In this document: positions 61,620-64,000 of the stretch, piece after piece
How positions within the stretch are numbered: the stretch's first letter is position 1
Layout of the letters: each line of letters starts with the position of its first letter
Assembly: GCF_040412425.1 (NCBI RefSeq)
Contig: NC_089744.1
Span: forward strand, 23,012,501-23,076,500
Direction of reading: 5' to 3'
From: Macrobrachium rosenbergii
Lineage: Eukaryota; Arthropoda; Malacostraca; Decapoda; Palaemonidae
Length of the DNA stretch: 64,000 nucleotides
The notes under the pieces: model-generated
What the model was told of the DNA's origin: nothing
Database searches by the model: none
The model's input: only the letters and a program-made list of their open reading frames with translations
Program-made: the position numbers and the translations under genes

Positions 61620-61934
61620 TGATTAGATTTGTATATTATTATTCTTTATTGACAAAACATTACATAATTCCATATTTACATTTAGTTTGCACAAAACAGT
61701 GTATTTTTTTTTTAGTTTATAACAATAACTCATCTGTTCCATACATTATAAAATATTTTGTCCATAAAAAGGAAAAATTTTTCTCATTCACAATATCCAG
61801 CTACCAATATAACACCACAAGAAGTCCCTCAAGTACCAACACCAAAACAGAAAATAACTCTTATTTGATTTGTTTATTTATCTATTCATTCATTCATTTA
61901 TCTGTTTAAGCTCAGTCATTTATTCATCGTAAAT
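61620..61934 (-). mobile_element. 3' UTR of the LINE at 61935-62938
   Basis: AT-rich DNA directly downstream (minus sense) of the LINE ORF stop. Near the far end, minus-strand aataaagaataataatat resembles a polyadenylation signal plus a short AAT tail, which may mark the element end near 61635. Confidence 0.55.
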
Positions 61935-62938
61935 CTATAATACTTCAAATATATACTGACACAGGTCAATTAAGTTATTTTTCTCTCGAAACAGTGCGTC
62001 AATGTTCGCATAATTTAGATTTCTAAATTTTTGCCGTTTCGATCTTGACCTTGGACATTCAATTAAAACATGTGCTTCACTCTGCACAGTCTGTGAGTCA
62101 CAATTACAGACTCGTAACTCCCTTGGCGTTCTACTCCACCGTCCTGTGGACATTGTACGTACTCTTGTGAAGGCAATTCGTAAATAGTCCGGTATGTAAA
62201 CATTCGCACTGTACACACTATGAATTTGTAACGATCTATTTAAAACCTCTCGATATGTATAATATTTTGTTGCTGTTTCAGGTTTATTACGTATTTCATC
62301 CTTTATTGGGTCAAGACTTGATCCCACAATGGCATTAGTTATACAAGAGTTCAAAAATCTATAACCTGGCGTACTTTCCCTTCTGCAAATATCATATATA
62401 TATATAGTGGAAAGGTTCTTCTATATCAATGTCCGCTAATTTCTTTTCTAGGAAACGTTTTCTTCTTATTTGTACTTCATGAGTAAAAGACTCAAGACCA
62501 CTCTCCACCAAGCACACTGCTATAGGTGTATTAGTTCGGACTCCTAATAAGCATCTAACGGCCTGGTTATACAGTACACCCTTTCCATGCGAGTTAGGTT
62601 TGTTGTGAGCCAACTCTCTGCGCTATATAGGAGTGAGGCTCCTAAAGCTGCTTTAAAAACTTTTACTTTATATGCATATGGCATAGTTCTATTGTTATTA
62701 CAAAATACTGAAAATTTGTTAATGGTGTTTGCATTCTCAATTTCATGTTGCTTAAGCACTGATTGCATCTTGACATCACCCGTAAACCATGCACCCAGAT
62801 ACAGATATTTATCACAATGGTCTATCTTGACATTATTTATGACTAAAGACTCTTTATCTCTTGCATTTCCATTAACTACAAAAAACTTAGTCTTTTTTTC
62901 ATTAACAACGATAAATAGAGTATGTATTTTGACCGAGG
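61935..62938 (-). pseudogene. Non-LTR retrotransposon ORF2, C-terminal third, frameshifted
   Basis: From 62938 the minus strand reads LFIVVNEKKTKFFVV, then NNVKIDHCDKYLYLGA (end of the RT domain, YLG block), then KAALGASLLYSAESW (the A-LLYG-ETW block of LINE proteins), LTRMERV. A frameshift near 62590 moves to GKGVLYNQAVRCLLGV, and a slip in a TA run near 62400 moves to the last frame. This ends with VCNCDSQTVQSEAHVLIECP, a C-x-C...H...C knuckle usual near the ORF2 end, and stops at 61935. The upstream RT palm (YADD) and endonuclease are gone. A GA microsatellite begins 25 bp beyond the truncation. It is distinct from LINE-C. Confidence 0.85.
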
Positions 62939-62958
62939 ATTACTGCATTTACTATCGT

Positions 62959-62963
<5 letters not shown>

Positions 62964-63021
<58 letters not shown>
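62964..63021. repeat. (AG)n microsatellite
   Basis: Pure AG array of about 58 bp. 63022-63204 has no feature. Confidence 0.95.
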
Positions 63022-63022
<1 letters not shown>

Positions 63023-63204
63023 TTTTATTCCAGAGATTATATCTCAAAGGAGTTTCAGGAAGAGACAATAGCTGGCACTTCATAAACATCTGATTTGAAT
63101 TTTGAATTCCCTTCTATTTCCTCTGATCTTTTTTTTCCTGCTGTGAGTCTCTGGGATTCTCAGGGGTAAAGCCTGATTTTATATTTACATATTACCCCCT
63201 TTTT

Positions 63205-63622
63205 CATTTTCTGTAAAAGAAAACTGTTGTGACGGCTTTGTCTGTCCGTCCGCACTTGATTCTGTCCGCACGTTTTTCTGTCTGCACTTTTTCTGTCCGC
63301 CCTCAGATCTTAAAAACTACAGAGGCTAGAGGGCTGCAAATTGGTATGTTGATCATCCACCCTCCAATCATCAAACATACCAAATTGCAGCCTTCTAGCC
63401 TCAGTAGTTTTTTTTTTTTTTTTTTTATTTAAGGTTAAAGTTTTCCATGATCATGCGTCTGGCAACGCAACAACACAGGCCACCACGGCCGGCTGAGAGT
63501 TTCATGGGATGTGGCTGGGAGTTTTATACAGCATTATACGCTGTAGTGAAGACTCGATTACGTCCGGCTGAGAGTTTCATACAGCATTATACGCTGCACA
63601 GAAAACTCGATTGCGCCGAAGA
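63205..63622 (-). mobile_element. PAL-B copy
   Basis: Minus strand: terminal palindrome (ctgtaaaagaaaactgttg), about three VNTR units, the central hairpin at 63315-63410 and poly-T at 63410-63426. The cggtgg palindrome is replaced by a short duplication containing catacagcattatacgctg. It ends at the decayed gcgccgaagag. Confidence 0.85.
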
Positions 63623-63832
63623 GGCAGGAATGTCATTTGTTGCATTACGACATCTCTTGTTATGAGTGGGGTTGGATCTCTGATACTGATTCATTCACTC
63701 TTTTATCATCCGCATTGTGAAAACATTTTCTCACTCCATACCTGAGTGTTTTATAGACCAAATGCTTTGTGTTCTTGCTTTGGCCTAACTCTAGATCTCC
63801 TTACTTCATCTAGGTTAAAATAGCCACAAGTG
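63623..63832. other. Low-copy DNA
   Basis: No feature recognised. Confidence 0.4.
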
Positions 63833-63834
63833 TT

Positions 63835-64000
63835 TTGAATTGAATTGAACTGAATATAGATTTTAGGACTGGGGCCTATGAGGTCATTCAGACCTGAAAC
63901 GGAAATCGACAGTAAAAGGTTTGAAAGGTGTAACAGGAGGAAAACCTCGCAGTGGCACTATGAATCAACTGTTAGGAGAGGGTGGAAAGTAAGATGGAAG
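63835..64000 (+). mobile_element. SINE-A copy, cut by the window end
   Basis: ttgaattgaattgaactgaa then the body, lacking ggccaaaggccaagcactg, up to gtggaaagtaagatggaag. The remainder lies outside the window. Confidence 0.88.

Overview
The window looks like non-coding nuclear DNA from a decapod crustacean (prawn, shrimp, crayfish or crab). The basis is general: extreme microsatellite density ((AT)n, (AG)n, (AAT)n, (AC)n), many minisatellites, and interspersed repeats of the kind I associate with decapod genomes. The species cannot be fixed from sequence alone. I see no intact protein-coding gene, rRNA or functional tRNA. Nearly every open reading frame over 60 codons is a translation of a microsatellite or minisatellite (poly-Asn/Ile/Tyr from AAT, Tyr-Ile from AT, Arg-Glu or Ser-Leu from AG/CT).

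Five interspersed families recur; the names are mine. (1) LINE-C: 5'-truncated non-LTR retrotransposon ends carrying the last codons of a reverse transcriptase ORF (LWNSLPEDV ... FKRRCNxLLP), a 3' UTR of about 250 bp and an (AAT)n tail; about a dozen copies. (2) SINE-D: tRNA-headed SINEs whose 3' end matches the LINE-C tail (5.2-5.5 kb and 36.4-36.7 kb). (3) SINE-A: a unit of about 315 bp with two 3'-terminal hairpins; five of eleven copies have target-site duplications of about 8-15 bp. (4) PAL-B: a unit of about 430 bp built from consecutive perfect or near-perfect palindromes plus a 15-16 bp VNTR near one end (ten copies). (5) Single or rare elements: a 300-bp hAT-type MITE with an 8-bp TSD (40.9 kb), a 450-bp foldback (35.5 kb), a 775-bp inverted repeat (0.7-1.5 kb), a tRNA-Gly-like SINE (38.1 kb), Penelope-like fragments with hammerhead-like folds (0.5 kb, 10.4-10.7 kb), and decayed LINE ORFs of other types (6.9, 42.8 and 61.9-62.9 kb).

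Layout: 0-5 kb, inverted repeat, AT/AAT/CT microsatellites and a 183-bp higher-order satellite. 5-9 kb, SINE-D, SINE-A, AG-linker array, a 160-bp satellite between two outward-facing LINE ends, and an AAT-linker array. 9-18 kb, microsatellites, Penelope-like pair, PAL-B and ordinary AT-rich DNA. 18-30 kb, T-rich 95-bp satellite, LINE-C, PAL-B and several minisatellites. 30-41 kb, polypyrimidine tract, LINE-C, AG-linker arrays, foldback, SINEs, 33-bp array and hAT MITE. 41-56 kb, LINE remnants, VNTR, minisatellites of 26 and 36 bp, SINE-A and PAL-B copies. 56-59.5 kb, a 3.4-kb 32-bp minisatellite with higher-order duplications. 59.5-64 kb, microsatellites, a LINE pseudogene, PAL-B and a SINE-A cut by the window edge.

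The most interesting themes are the LINE/SINE partnership and its role in seeding (AAT)n microsatellites, the palindrome-chain PAL-B family, and minisatellites that seem to have arisen inside mobile elements. No operon, CRISPR or defence-like system is present.
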